Shown here: positions 1-9,264 of the stretch, piece after piece
Layout: each line of letters opens with the position of its first letter
Position numbering within the stretch: the stretch's first letter is position 1
Source: UBA9547 sp043769845
Lineage (GTDB): Bacteria > Bacteroidota > Bacteroidia > Cytophagales > UBA9547
Assembly (NCBI GenBank): GCA_043769845.1
Contig: JAYVIX010000356.1
Span: 1-23,276, forward strand
DNA: 23,276 bases
Reading direction: 5' to 3'
The notes under the pieces: model-generated
What the model saw: the letters and a program-made list of their open reading frames with translations, nothing else
What the model was told of the DNA's origin: nothing
Database searches by the model: none
Made by a program: the position numbers and the translations under genes

Positions 1-900
1 AGTGCAGTTACGGTCAATGCTTTGCCAGTTGTTACGAGTGCCAGTTCGATTTGTATAGGATCGACTACTTCTATTCTTACCCCTACAACAGGCGGTACCT
101 GGACAAGTAGCAATACAGGATTTGCATCAGTTACGAATGCAGGAGTTGTAACTGGAGTTGCCGCAGGTTCTCCTACGTTTACGTTTTTGAATACTACGAC
201 CAATTGTAGTAATACTACGAGTGCCGTTACGGTCAATGCATTGCCGGTTGTGACAAGTGGTAGTTCGATTTGTGTAGGTTCGACTACTTCTATTCTTACC
301 CCAACAACAGGTGGTACCTGGACAAGTAGCAATACAGGATTTGCAACAGTTACAAATGCAGGAGTTGTGACGGGAGTTGCCGCAGGTTCTCCTACGTTCA
401 CGTTTTTGAATACTACTACAGGCTGTTCAAAAACCACTAGTGCAGTTACGGTCAATGCTTTGCCAGTTGTTACGAGTGCCAGTTCGATTTGTATAGGATC
501 GACTACTTCTATTCTTACCCCTACAACAGGTGGTACCTGGACAAGTAGCAATACAGGATTTGCAACAGTTACGAATGCAGGAGTAGTGACGGGAGTTGCA
601 GCTGGTTCTCCTACGTTTACGTTTTTGAATACTACGACCAATTGTAGTAATACTACGAGTGCAGTTACGGTTAATGCTTTGCCAGTTGTTAGTGTTACAG
701 GATCTAGTTCGATTTGTGTTGGAGGCACTTCTAGCCTTAGCCCGACAACAGGTGGTACATGGACAAGTAGCAATACAGGTTTTGCAACAGTTACGAATAC
801 AGGAGTAGTGACAGCAGTTGCCGCTGGTTCTCCAACGTTTACGTTTTTGAATACTACGACAGGCTGTTCAAAAACCACGAGCGCCATTACGATTAATACT
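1..900 (+). repeat. Tandem 219-bp Ig-domain repeats arranged as a 438-bp A-B-A-B' pattern
   Basis: Units start at TTGCC(A/G)GTTGT: 22-240, 241-459, 460-678 and 679-900, the last being 222 bp. Units 1 and 3 end in TTNCSNTTSAV and differ at about 10 of 219 positions by eye. Units 2 and 4 end in TTGCSKTTSA. The alternation makes a two-domain, 438-bp higher-order period: the first roughly 90 bases of the window recur at 439 with no difference seen. The array continues off the left edge. Such similarity at DNA level, including synonymous sites, points to recent duplication or gene conversion. Confidence 0.95.
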
Positions 901-3123
901 AATCCGACAACAGCAACCATCGCAGGTTCTGCAACTATTTGTAGTGGAAACACAACAAATTTGACTGTAACTATGACAGGTGGTTCTGGATTATATACAG
1001 TCAATTATAGTGGAGGGACTTTAACAAATTATGCAAGTGGTACAAATATTGTAGTAAGTCCAACTGTAAATACCACTTATACTTTATCTTCTGTTACTGA
1101 CGCAAATGGTTGTGCGGCACAATCTCTTATTAACAATGCAATAGTTACTTTAGATGCACCTGGAAAATGGGTGGGAAGTACATCCGACTGGCATACTGCA
1201 AGTAATTGGTGTGGTAATGCGGTACCTTCAATTACCACTGATGTAACTATTAATTCAGGATCAACAGCAATTATTTCATCTGGAGATGCTGCTGTAAATT
1301 CAATAACGATAGGTTCAGGCATGTCTGTACAAGTAAATAATTCTCGCAAGTTGTTTGTTTATGGCAATTGGATCAATGCAGGAGTATTTACATCTGGAAC
1401 TAGTACAGTAGAATTTGCGAAATCGGGCATCCAAACAATATCCAATACAAATTCTGGGACAGAGAGTTTCTACAATCTGTCATTGAATGGGTCTGGAACA
1501 AAGACAATATCATCAGGGACCAATGTGAATATATTACCTTCTGGTGCTCTAATATTTGCTTCTGGTATTTCATTAGATGTTAATAATCAGATCTTGACAT
1601 TAAAGTCTGGGGTTTCTGTTTCTCCTGATTATATAGACAATACTGCTCGTTTGGTTGCTATGCCTAGTGGTGCAGGGTTTGTAAATGCAAGTAATTTTAA
1701 AGTGGAACGTTATATTCCTTCAGGAAAACGTACTGTTAGATTCCTTTCTTCACCCGTTTCTGGTGCAACAGTGGCAGACTGGAACAATAGCTTTTACATT
1801 ACGGGTTCAAAAGCGAGCTATCCTGACAATATTACTTTGAATTCTACAATAAGTACCATCACTGATTATACTGAATCATTGAATGGATTGTCTTCACAAA
1901 AATTCACCGAAGTATATGGCTTAGGCACGGTATTATTACCTGGAAAAGGATATAGGGCGTTTATTCGTGGGGGAAAAGACATTGACCTTAGTAATCCATT
2001 GGTTGCGCCAGTTGCTACTGCAACCACCTTGTCAGTGAAAGGCTTACCAAATGTTGGAGATATTACCAGAAACCTTACCTATACCAATCATTCTAAACTT
2101 TCGGATGATGGATGGAACTTGGTTGGCAATCCATATCCTTCACAGATTGATTGGGATTTGATATCTGTTTCGGAAAGGGTAAATGTTCCAAATTCATTTT
2201 CAATCTTTGACCCAAGATTGGGTACAAATGGGGCTTATTACACGTATGCTGGAGGTGGCGTTGGTACTCCAGCACGTAGCAATCCTTCAATAATTCCTTC
2301 TTCTCAATCGTTTTTTGTAAAATTGAGTTCTGCAGGTGCTGGAAGCATTACATTTAAAGAGTTCCAAAAATCGACTCTTAGTCATCGTGGGAATTTTAGA
2401 ATTGCACATGACAATTTGCTACGCATTAGTATCTCTGACACAGGAACTTTTGACGAAACTGTTGTTCAATTGTTAGAAGGGTCTTCTGAAGCATTTGATT
2501 CAGAATATGATGCACAGAAATTAAGCAATGCTGGTATAAATATTTTTACCGTTTCATCTAAAGGAGATAATCTGGCCATTAACAGAACACCTTTGACATC
2601 ATCTATGAACATTCGCTTAGGTGTGAGCAATCGTTACAAAGGAACGCACACTTTCAAATTCTCAAATGATCCTTCTTTTGCGGATGCTAAGTTGTATTTG
2701 GAAGATAAGTATTTGCGCAAGGTTACGCAAGTGGTTGATGGCGGAGAATATTTCTTTGATATCACCTCAGATGTAAACTCTTCGGGTATTGATCGTTTTG
2801 TATTAACTAACCAACCAACCGTTGTTACCTCGACCGATAATTCTTTTTTATCTGGAAAAGTTGCTTTAAAGGTGTATCCAAATCCGACAGATGGCAAGCA
2901 GATTCACTTAGATTTGTATGCTTCTATGAAGGGTAATGTAAAGTTGAAAATTACAGACTTGTCTGGAAAGGTGGTATATACAAGAGATTTGGGAAGTGCA
3001 AATGATCTTAGTTTCACACACTATGTTATCAATGATTTAAAAGATCTGGCAAATGGAGTTTATGTGGTAAATTGTGAGGGTGAAACTTCTAATTTTAAGT
3101 CTATATTTACAATTGCAAAGTAG
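1..3123 (+). CDS. Giant T9SS-exported surface protein with Ig-like repeats (5' end outside window)
   Basis: The frame is open from base 1, and bases 1-21 encode the end of another repeat (SAVTVNA), so the gene starts left of the window; 1040 residues are visible. From residue 8 come four bacterial Ig-like (Big_2-type) repeats of about 73 residues (core GTWTSSNTGFATV, then GVVTGVAAG). A more diverged PKD/Ig-like stretch follows (about 301-385), then a WVGSTSDWHTASNW segment and beta-rich sequence. A conserved module has SGKRTVRF (about 573) and WNLVGNPYPS (about 705). The end (about 958-1040) is a T9SS type A sorting domain: VYPNPT, LKITDLSGKVVY, LANGVYVV. Expected role: a secreted, cell-surface-attached adhesin or structural protein. 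The ligand is unknown. The downstream paralogue shares the module and tail but not the repeats. Family call is firm; function is inferred. Confidence 0.93.
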   Translation, partial: SAVTVNALPVVTSASSICIGSTTSILTPTTGGTWTSSNTGFASVTNAGVVTGVAAGSPTFTFLNTTTNCSNTTSAVTVNALPVVTSGSSICVGSTTSILTPTTGGTWTSSNTGFATVTNAGVVTGVAAGSPTFTFLNTTTGCSKTTSAVTVNALPVVTSASSICIGSTTSILTPTTGGTWTSSNTGFATVTNAGVVTGVAAGSPTFTFLNTTTNCSNTTSAVTVNALPVVSVTGSSSICVGGTSSLSPTTGGTWTSSNTGFATVTNTGVVTAVAAGSPTFTFLNTTTGCSKTTSAITINTNPTTATIAGSATICSGNTTNLTVTMTGGSGLYTVNYSGGTLTNYASGTNIVVSPTVNTTYTLSSVTDANGCAAQSLINNAIVTLDAPGKWVGSTSDWHTASNWCGNAVPSITTDVTINSGSTAIISSGDAAVNSITIGSGMSVQVNNSRKLFVYGNWINAGVFTSGTSTVEFAKSGIQTISNTNSGTESFYNLSLNGSGTKTISSGTNVNILPSGALIFASGISLDVNNQILTLKSGVSVSPDYIDNTARLVAMPSGAGFVNASNFKVERYIPSGKRTVRFLSSPVSGATVADWNNSFYITGSKASYPDNITLNSTISTITDYTESLNGLSSQKFTEVYGLGTVLLPGKGYRAFIRGGKDIDLSNPLVAPVATATTLSVKGLPNVGDITRNLTYTNHSKLSDDGWNLVGNPYPSQIDWDLISVSERVNVPNSFSIFDPRLGTNGAYYTYAGGGVGTPARSNPSIIPSSQSFFVKLSSAGAGSITFKEFQKSTLSHRGNFRIAHDNLLRISISDTGTFDETVVQLLEGSSEAFDSEYDAQKLSNAGINIFTVSSKGDNLAINRTPLTSSMNIRLGVSNRYKGTHTFKFSNDPSFADAKLYLEDKYLRKVTQVVDGGEYFFDITSDVNSSGIDRFVLTNQPTVVTSTDNSFLSGKVALKVYPNPTDGKQIHLDLYASMKGNVKLKITDLSGKVVYTRDLGSANDLSFTHYVINDLKDLANGVYVVNCEGETSNFKSIFTIAK

Positions 3124-3147
3124 AGCCTTATATTAAAATTAATAGCG

Positions 3148-3414
3148 ATGAATTTTGTTAGTATAATAAAAAAACAAAGTAGGCTTTTATTTGCGGTTCT
3201 TTGTATTGTATTGTTTTTGCAAACGAGTGTAAGTGCCGATCCTGGCAATTGTGAAGATTGTTATGATTTGCCTGAAGCTCTAGTTCAAGATTGCCTTGAT
3301 TCTAATAGTTGTAATACAGTTCCTGTTAATGGCAATATTTGGGTTTTAGGTTTAGCAGGTTTAGTGTTGGCCTATGTTGTGTACAGAAAAAGATTGGTAG
3401 AAGAACAACAATAG
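3148..3414 (+). CDS. Small exported protein with C-terminal membrane/sorting-tail-like segment
   Basis: 88 residues, starting at an ATG 24 bp after the upstream adhesin's stop, so probably co-transcribed with it. Residues 1-30 form a signal peptide (KK, hydrophobic core, then SVSA before DPG). The short mature part has four cysteines (about 35, 38, 49, 55; pattern CEDC). A C-terminal VPVNGN motif is followed by a hydrophobic helix (about 63-79) and a basic end (YRKR). A short Pro-containing motif, one helix and an Arg/Lys cluster resemble the PEP-CTERM-like small-protein tails of Bacteroidota (the PID-CTERM type), but the match is by eye. It could equally be a small inner-membrane-anchored protein. 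A terminator follows at 3438. No function is known. Confidence 0.72.
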   Translation: MNFVSIIKKQSRLLFAVLCIVLFLQTSVSADPGNCEDCYDLPEALVQDCLDSNSCNTVPVNGNIWVLGLAGLVLAYVVYRKRLVEEQQ

Positions 3415-3437
3415 GATAGACATATAATTAAAATAAA

Positions 3438-3469
3438 AGACCACTTTGGAAACGAAGTGGTCTTTTTTT
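3438..3469 (+). terminator. Rho-independent terminator after the small exported-protein gene
   Basis: A perfect 9-bp stem AGACCACTT (3438-3446) / AAGTGGTCT (3455-3463) encloses an 8-base loop and runs straight into seven T residues (3463-3469). It lies 24 bp after the stop at 3414 and separates the adhesin/small-protein unit from the next surface-protein gene. Confidence 0.9.
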
Positions 3470-3520
3470 GAACAATCACATTGAATATCAATACAATATA
3501 AGTGTTTATATTTTTCGTTT

Positions 3521-6500
3521 ATGAAGTACATATTTTTTCTAAGATTCAGATTCGTAATATTGTTCAGCATTTTTTTCAGCTCTCGTTTGTTTGCCAATAC
3601 TTATTATTGGGTTGGTGGCAATACAGTCTCATCTGTTTGGGGTGCAACTGGCAATTGGGCTTTAGTACTGGGCGGAAGTGCCATTGGCTTAATTTCACCG
3701 ACTTCTGCTGATGTTTTTATTTTTGATGGAAGCAATATTGGTTCAGGCTCGGGTTCGGTTACTTTTACATTAGCAGATAGTCCAATAATAGGCCAACTTG
3801 AAGTGCGTAATTTTCAACAACCCAATTTTGTATTGTTTAAGCCAAATACTGCTGGCACAAGAACAATTTCGCTCAATCCGAATGCTCCAAGTACCAATTT
3901 TATTCTGGTTGATTCTATTAGTACGTTTACTCTTTCAGGGAATAGTTCGAGAAGTATAAATCTCACTATCGGAACTAATGCAAACGCAATCGTAAAAGGA
4001 GTTCTTCAAACGCAGTTTGGACAAACTGGGTCGGGAAGAGGTCGCCTTGTTAGCACTTTAGATCATTTAATTTTCAATTCTTCGGCTAGCTATATTCATT
4101 ACCAAAATGGCGGTGATTTGCCAATTGCAACATGGCAAGATGGGTCGCATTGTTATATACGTGGTGTCACGACCACTTCTCCGACCAATATTGCAGGTCA
4201 GTCCTTTTCGAATTTTATATGGAACTGTTTGAATCAAAATTCGAGTGCTTCGCTTTCGTTATCGACAACTTCTTCGATGTCCATTCGTGATACCTTAGGC
4301 GTAATCTCTACAGGTTCTGATACCTTGTTTATTCAAAATAATGCACAAACCTTTTCTGGACAATTTGGGCATCTCAGGCTAGATGGTGGCAAACTTGTTT
4401 GTCATAAAGCCTCAAATGCGCTTCATTCCACTTTTATTATCAATGGAAATGTGGAACTGAACGGAGGTTTATTGATTTTTGACGCTTCTAAATCTACTTC
4501 TAATTGTAGCATAACGATTGAAGGCGATTTGGTACAAACTAATGCACTTATTGATTTTGCAGCAGTTAGTACTTTTGCCAATGTTACCATGAATATCAAT
4601 GGAGATTTTGAACAATTTGGTAGTGGTTCGATTCAAAAAACAAAAGGTTCGGCAGCTTGTAAGCTGGTATTTGGCGGTGAAAGTTCGAAATGCTTGTTGG
4701 CTTTAAATGGTTTAAAATCGGTGTTCTCTATTTTGGTTTCAAAAACGACTATCACTGATTCTTTAGTATTTCTTTCTGATTTTCAAGCGAATACTTCTGA
4801 CTTTACGATTACAAAAGGTTTGGTCTATTTTCCGAAAGACAAAACCTTGAATGCCTCTCTTTATTCTGTTTCGATTGGCTCTGATGCTGTTTTGGAACTG
4901 AATGGAAAGCATTATTTGACGCTGTCTGGTAACTGGAATAATGTAGGAAAGTTTCTTCCGAGTCGTTCGAATGTTATTTTTTCGGGCGAAAGTGATCAGT
5001 TAATTACAAATTCGAACACCGGGCAGTTTTTTGACCTCTCTTTTCAAGGGAAAGGAATCAAAAAATTAGCACTAGGGACCGATATCCAATTAAAGCCTTC
5101 AGGCACTTTGACCTTGGATGCTGAAGTAACGCTCAATTTGGCATCTCAAACGTTCGTCCTACAATCAGATTCTGGCGATGGTTTTATGGACAATACTGCT
5201 CGTATTGCTTTGATGCCAGAAAGTGCCAAATTATTGAACGACCAACATGTGCGAGTCGAGCGATTTGTGCCAAGTGGAAAACGTACCTTGCGGTTTTTTG
5301 CATCGCCAGTGACGGGAGCAAAAGTGTCGGACTGGGCGGCTTCTTTTTTTGTAACAGGTCAGAAATCTAATTATCCTGATAATGCATTATTGCCTGCAAA
5401 AGTCCCTACGGTGACGTATTATCAAGAAAATTTGAATGGTAATTCTTCTCAGAAATTTGTGGAAGTGAACGGTTTAGCAACCGAACTCATTCCTAGTAGA
5501 GGTTACCGAGCGTTTGTTCGTGGTGGGCGTGACATCGATTTGGCCGATCCTTCTGGGGTTCCCTTTGCCACCGCCACCACTATTTCGGTCGAAGGCAAGC
5601 CCAATGTGGGAGATTATGTAGCAAATCTCAGCTATACCGATTACTCGCAACCTGATGATGATGGATGGAATTTGGTCGGAAATCCGTATCCATCGGCTAT
5701 TGATTGGTTGAATATTGAGGAATCTGATTTGATGAACGTGCCCAAAATATTCTATATTTTCGATCCTAGATTAGGCAAAAATGGCGGGTATTATACTTAT
5801 TCGGATGGAGTTGTGACGCCTTTTCGCGAAAAGGCTTCGATTATCCCCTCTTCTCAATCGTTTTTTGTGAAGCTAAAATCGGCAGGAAGTGGCGCGATTC
5901 ATTTTCGAGAAACGCATAAAACTGGCGCAAATCATCAGGCCAACTTTCGAATAGCGCAGGCCAATTTGTTACGAATCAAAGTGTCCGATGCTACCGATTC
6001 GGACGAAACCGTGATACAATTTCAGGAATCTTCCACTGAAGAAATTGATTCAGACTTGGATGCTTTTAAATTCGATAAAGCAGGAATTTCCGTCTTTACC
6101 CAAGCTTCAACAGGACAAAATCTGTCAATCAATCGTCTACCAAATGTCGATTCTGTAGTGATTCCTTTGTGCATAAAAGGGAGTCTTTCGGGAAAATACT
6201 CGTTATTTTTTAAAAGTACTTTTGCTGAAAATCATGTCCTTTATTTGAACGATCACTACAATGAAACATCTACCGAAATACGCGAAGGCTTGCAGTACGA
6301 TTATTCCGTCAATCAGTCCGCAGAAAGCAGCAGTTTGAAACGCTTTTCGATTAGCAAGCATCCAAGTGTGTTGACTAATTTGAGCCAAGAATCTGATGAT
6401 TTGACTTTTCGGGCATTTCCAAATCCGCTCAAAACAAATAAATTATATTTTATTAATATAGATCAATCAAAAGAAGAAATTCAGTTTGAGTTAATGAACC

Positions 6501-6643
6501 TGAATGGCCAAACCGTTCTGAATCAAAAAACTGCTATCAGTTCGACAATTTCAATTCCGTTGGAAATCAACAATGGAGTATACATTTTGAAATGTGCGTT
6601 AGGAGAGAGGGCGTACTTTCAGCAATTAATTATCGCTCGTTAA
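3521..6643 (+). CDS. T9SS-exported surface protein, paralogue of the upstream adhesin
   Basis: 1040 residues. The N-terminus is a signal peptide (basic MKYIFFLRFRF, hydrophobic core, cleavage likely near LFA-NTYYW). Residues 27-570 are beta-rich with repeated NG/GN turns, suggesting a beta-solenoid or jelly-roll array, and hold a WVGGN-WGATGNWA motif near the start. A module with SGKRTLRF (about 584) and WNLVGNPYPS (about 716) is clearly homologous to the C-terminal half of the upstream protein. The end (from about 964: FPNPLKTNK, LMNLNGQTV, NNGVYILKC) is a T9SS type A sorting domain. The Big_2 repeat array is absent, so the paralogues differ in their exposed N-terminal parts. The gene has no obvious Shine-Dalgarno sequence. 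Its TAA overlaps the stop codon of the convergent asparagine synthase gene. Ligand unknown. Confidence 0.93.
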   Translation: MKYIFFLRFRFVILFSIFFSSRLFANTYYWVGGNTVSSVWGATGNWALVLGGSAIGLISPTSADVFIFDGSNIGSGSGSVTFTLADSPIIGQLEVRNFQQPNFVLFKPNTAGTRTISLNPNAPSTNFILVDSISTFTLSGNSSRSINLTIGTNANAIVKGVLQTQFGQTGSGRGRLVSTLDHLIFNSSASYIHYQNGGDLPIATWQDGSHCYIRGVTTTSPTNIAGQSFSNFIWNCLNQNSSASLSLSTTSSMSIRDTLGVISTGSDTLFIQNNAQTFSGQFGHLRLDGGKLVCHKASNALHSTFIINGNVELNGGLLIFDASKSTSNCSITIEGDLVQTNALIDFAAVSTFANVTMNINGDFEQFGSGSIQKTKGSAACKLVFGGESSKCLLALNGLKSVFSILVSKTTITDSLVFLSDFQANTSDFTITKGLVYFPKDKTLNASLYSVSIGSDAVLELNGKHYLTLSGNWNNVGKFLPSRSNVIFSGESDQLITNSNTGQFFDLSFQGKGIKKLALGTDIQLKPSGTLTLDAEVTLNLASQTFVLQSDSGDGFMDNTARIALMPESAKLLNDQHVRVERFVPSGKRTLRFFASPVTGAKVSDWAASFFVTGQKSNYPDNALLPAKVPTVTYYQENLNGNSSQKFVEVNGLATELIPSRGYRAFVRGGRDIDLADPSGVPFATATTISVEGKPNVGDYVANLSYTDYSQPDDDGWNLVGNPYPSAIDWLNIEESDLMNVPKIFYIFDPRLGKNGGYYTYSDGVVTPFREKASIIPSSQSFFVKLKSAGSGAIHFRETHKTGANHQANFRIAQANLLRIKVSDATDSDETVIQFQESSTEEIDSDLDAFKFDKAGISVFTQASTGQNLSINRLPNVDSVVIPLCIKGSLSGKYSLFFKSTFAENHVLYLNDHYNETSTEIREGLQYDYSVNQSAESSSLKRFSISKHPSVLTNLSQESDDLTFRAFPNPLKTNKLYFINIDQSKEEIQFELMNLNGQTVLNQKTAISSTISIPLEINNGVYILKCALGERAYFQQLIIAR

Positions 6644-8361
6644 ATTTCGAATCCTTTCAGCTGGGCGAGTGTAAATCGTTTCTGAAAGGACAATGTTTCA
6701 TTTCCTAGGCTAGATTCTAGTGCCTTGTTTTCCGAAAGCCCAAATCCCCATTTGGGTCGTTCGAATAATTTTTTAGGAAGTTTTTCGAATAAAATGTCTT
6801 TTAAAATTCGCTTCGAAATCCCATTGTTCAATTTATAATGTTGAGGCAGTCCCAAAGCAAAGTCAACCAATCGGTTGTCCAAAAATGGAACGCGCGCTTC
6901 CAAACCGTATTGCATCGTGGCGCGATCTATTTTTACGAGTAGCCCATCTCGGAGCGCAATTTCTAACTCGAATAAAATTTGACCCGAAAGTTTATCATGA
7001 AATTTACTGAATGCATAACCTTCGTATTTACGTTTTATATTTCGAACTGAAATTTCAGAAATCGGGAACAAACCGTGTTCGATGTTGTAAATATTTGACG
7101 CTTGAAACGGTGTATTAATTTTTGATATTAAATTTTCTAGTTTAATTATTTTATCATTTTTAATAAACAAATTAAAATATTTTAAATAGATATTAATTAT
7201 ATCAATCCAATAATTACCTAATATTTTACTCCATTTATGTGATCCATATCCTGTGAATATTTCATCAGCACCTTCGCCTGAAAGCACTACTTTTACGTGT
7301 TTGGAGGCGAGTTCTGAAACCAGCAAAGTAGGAATTGCGGAGGTGTCGGCAAAAGGCTCGTCATAGGTCGATTTCGTTTTCTGAAACATCCGAATGGCGT
7401 CCTTGTCTTCTAAATATATTTCTTGGTGTTTTATTCCTATATGTTTAGCAATTGTTTGTGCAAACGGAGCCTCATTTTTGGTCGTATTTCCGAAACCAAC
7501 TGTAAAACTTTGGATACTATTGGGCGCAATTTCGTTTGCAATTGTGGCCAGCAAACTAGAATCTATGCCACCACTTAGAAATATTCCTACTGGAACATCA
7601 CTTATAAGGTGTTCTTTTACAGAAAGATATAATAGTTCCTCTAGTTTTTGTTTGGCTTCTTTGTAGCTTAGCTCGATGGTATTTAGTTGGTTTTCGGCAC
7701 GCCAATATTTATGCAGTTTCAGGCTGCCTTGCTGGTCGATTTTGCCAAAATGGGCACTGGGGAATTTCTTGATTTCAGTGTAAATACTATGGCTTTCTGG
7801 CACAAAGCCGAGGTGTAAATAATGGTCGATTGCTTCTTGGTTGATCGTTAGTTTGTGCTTGATTTGGGGGAGTTCGCAAATGGCTTTTAGTTCTGATGCG
7901 AATACGAAAGTCGTTTTGTCGTGATAATAATAAAGCGGTTTGATGCCAAAACGGTCGCGTAATAAATGGATGCATTTTTCTTCTCGATCATAAATGGCGA
8001 TGGCAAACATGCCACGGAATTCTTCGACACAGGCTGTTCCGAGTTTTGCAAAACATTCCAAAACTACTTCTGTGTCGGAACTAGTTCGTGTTTCGATTTG
8101 GTATTTTTGAGCCAGTTCTTTGAAGTTGTACACTTCTCCATTGAACACCATCACATATCTATTGCATTGTGAACGAAATGGTTGATCAGATCTTGAGCTT
8201 GTGTCTAAGATGCTCAATCGGTTGTGAGCCAGCCCCACATTTCCTTCGCTTAAAGTGCCTTGTGCATCGGGGCCTCTGTGGTGTTGAATCTGGGTAAAGA
8301 GCTGAAGTGTTGATTCGTTATAATGGTCTGGGTGGCCGATGTAGCCTGCAATGCCGCACAT
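6640..8361 (-). CDS. asnB: Asparagine synthase (glutamine-hydrolysing)-type amidotransferase
   Basis: 573 residues starting MCGIAGYIG, so Cys2 is the N-terminal nucleophile of the class II glutaminase domain (about 1-200; RGPDAQG, NGEVYNF, SSDTEVVL). The synthetase half has the ATP pyrophosphatase loop SGGIDSS and later LSGEGADE and EARVPFLD motifs. Known chemistry: ammonia from glutamine is passed to an ATP-activated carboxylate. The gene lies 3 bp after a GT2 gene and downstream of a GT4 gene in one minus-strand run. In such glycan loci AsnB-like enzymes often amidate sugar carboxylates rather than make free asparagine, so the substrate is uncertain. Codons for the segment near 7070-7245 are strikingly AT-rich against the rest. 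The stop overlaps that of the convergent surface-protein gene (shared TTAA). Confidence 0.93.
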   Translation of the reverse strand: MCGIAGYIGHPDHYNESTLQLFTQIQHHRGPDAQGTLSEGNVGLAHNRLSILDTSSRSDQPFRSQCNRYVMVFNGEVYNFKELAQKYQIETRTSSDTEVVLECFAKLGTACVEEFRGMFAIAIYDREEKCIHLLRDRFGIKPLYYYHDKTTFVFASELKAICELPQIKHKLTINQEAIDHYLHLGFVPESHSIYTEIKKFPSAHFGKIDQQGSLKLHKYWRAENQLNTIELSYKEAKQKLEELLYLSVKEHLISDVPVGIFLSGGIDSSLLATIANEIAPNSIQSFTVGFGNTTKNEAPFAQTIAKHIGIKHQEIYLEDKDAIRMFQKTKSTYDEPFADTSAIPTLLVSELASKHVKVVLSGEGADEIFTGYGSHKWSKILGNYWIDIINIYLKYFNLFIKNDKIIKLENLISKINTPFQASNIYNIEHGLFPISEISVRNIKRKYEGYAFSKFHDKLSGQILFELEIALRDGLLVKIDRATMQYGLEARVPFLDNRLVDFALGLPQHYKLNNGISKRILKDILFEKLPKKLFERPKWGFGLSENKALESSLGNETLSFQKRFTLAQLKGFEI

Positions 8362-8364
8362 TTG

Positions 8365-9264
8365 TTAGTTGATTAGGTTTAGTAAGTAGTATTTCAGGAT
8401 GGCGATCGTCCTTCGTTTGAACACTTCTTGAAAGGACATTCGATACGAGGATAGTAGTAATTTGAGTACGTCTTTGTTGTGCCCAGCTACTACTTTGTTG
8501 AGGCAATAAAGGGTGTACATTTGTGCTTTTATTCCATTCAACAAGTTACCTCTTTTTTGCATAAAAACGGCATCGTTTTGTAGACTTTTTACAAATCTAG
8601 CAATCACTAGTTTGTTGAGTCGTACATTGAAATGATGTACACTTCGTCCTTTATGTTCTAGCATACAGGATGTTATGGTATTGTCATAGGTTATTTTGTA
8701 TCGGACAGAAAGTCGAAGCCAATAATCCCAATCTTCGGAAGGCGAGAGAAAACGGTCGTTGCGAAACTGCACATTTTTGGCCACTTCCTGTTTCAGAAAG
8801 ATTCCGATACAACTGAAATAATTTCCTTTTAATATTAATTCGTTTGCATCGCCTTCTATCTTATTCTTCTGTACTAATAAGTGGCCTTTTTCATCTCGTA
8901 TCTCGTAGGCTTGTCGGTAGAAATCGGGGAGATTTTTGGCCTGAATCATCCGAGCGGCATGTTCCAAATGGTTTGGATAAATGACATCGTCCGAATCTAA
9001 AAAAGTGACATAATCGCCTTTCGAAAGGTCGATTCCTGTGTTGCGAGCTTTGCCTCTTTCTTCGTTTTCTTTTTTAATATAGTGTATTTTATTACTTGAA
9101 TAGTTATTGATTATAGTATAAGAGTTATCGGTACTTCCATCGTCTACGATGATGAGTTCGAAGTGTGGATACGTTTGGGCGAGTACCGAATCAATCGTAT
9201 TTTGGATAAACGAAGCCCGGTTGTAAGTCGGGACGATGATCGAAAAAAGGAGTTCTTTATTCAT
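8365..9264 (-). CDS. Family 2 glycosyltransferase (GT-A fold)
   Basis: 299 residues. The N-terminal GT-A domain shows FSIIVPTYNR, VDDGSTD (40-46), the ARNTGI nucleotide-binding segment and the metal-binding LDSDD (89-93). The C-terminal third, rich in basic and aromatic residues, gives no substrate clue. No transmembrane helices are evident, so it is probably a cytoplasmic or membrane-associated enzyme transferring a nucleotide sugar onto a lipid-linked glycan. Its start overlaps the end of the upstream GT4 gene by 8 bp, and the amidotransferase begins 3 bp after its stop, which indicates one operon. Donor and acceptor sugars cannot be read from the sequence. Confidence 0.93.
   Translation of the reverse strand: MNKELLFSIIVPTYNRASFIQNTIDSVLAQTYPHFELIIVDDGSTDNSYTIINNYSSNKIHYIKKENEERGKARNTGIDLSKGDYVTFLDSDDVIYPNHLEHAARMIQAKNLPDFYRQAYEIRDEKGHLLVQKNKIEGDANELILKGNYFSCIGIFLKQEVAKNVQFRNDRFLSPSEDWDYWLRLSVRYKITYDNTITSCMLEHKGRSVHHFNVRLNKLVIARFVKSLQNDAVFMQKRGNLLNGIKAQMYTLYCLNKVVAGHNKDVLKLLLSSYRMSFQEVFKRRTIAILKYYLLNLIN

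Noticed and set aside
22..900. CRISPR-like or satellite array at the left edge
   Set aside because: The 219-bp repeat is in frame, encodes Ig-like domains throughout and has no spacers.
3481..3520. Promoter for the second surface-protein gene (TTGAATA, then TATATTTTT)
   Set aside because: The -7-like box has a mismatch, and its position would put the transcript start on the ATG itself; the -33 spacing is also wrong.
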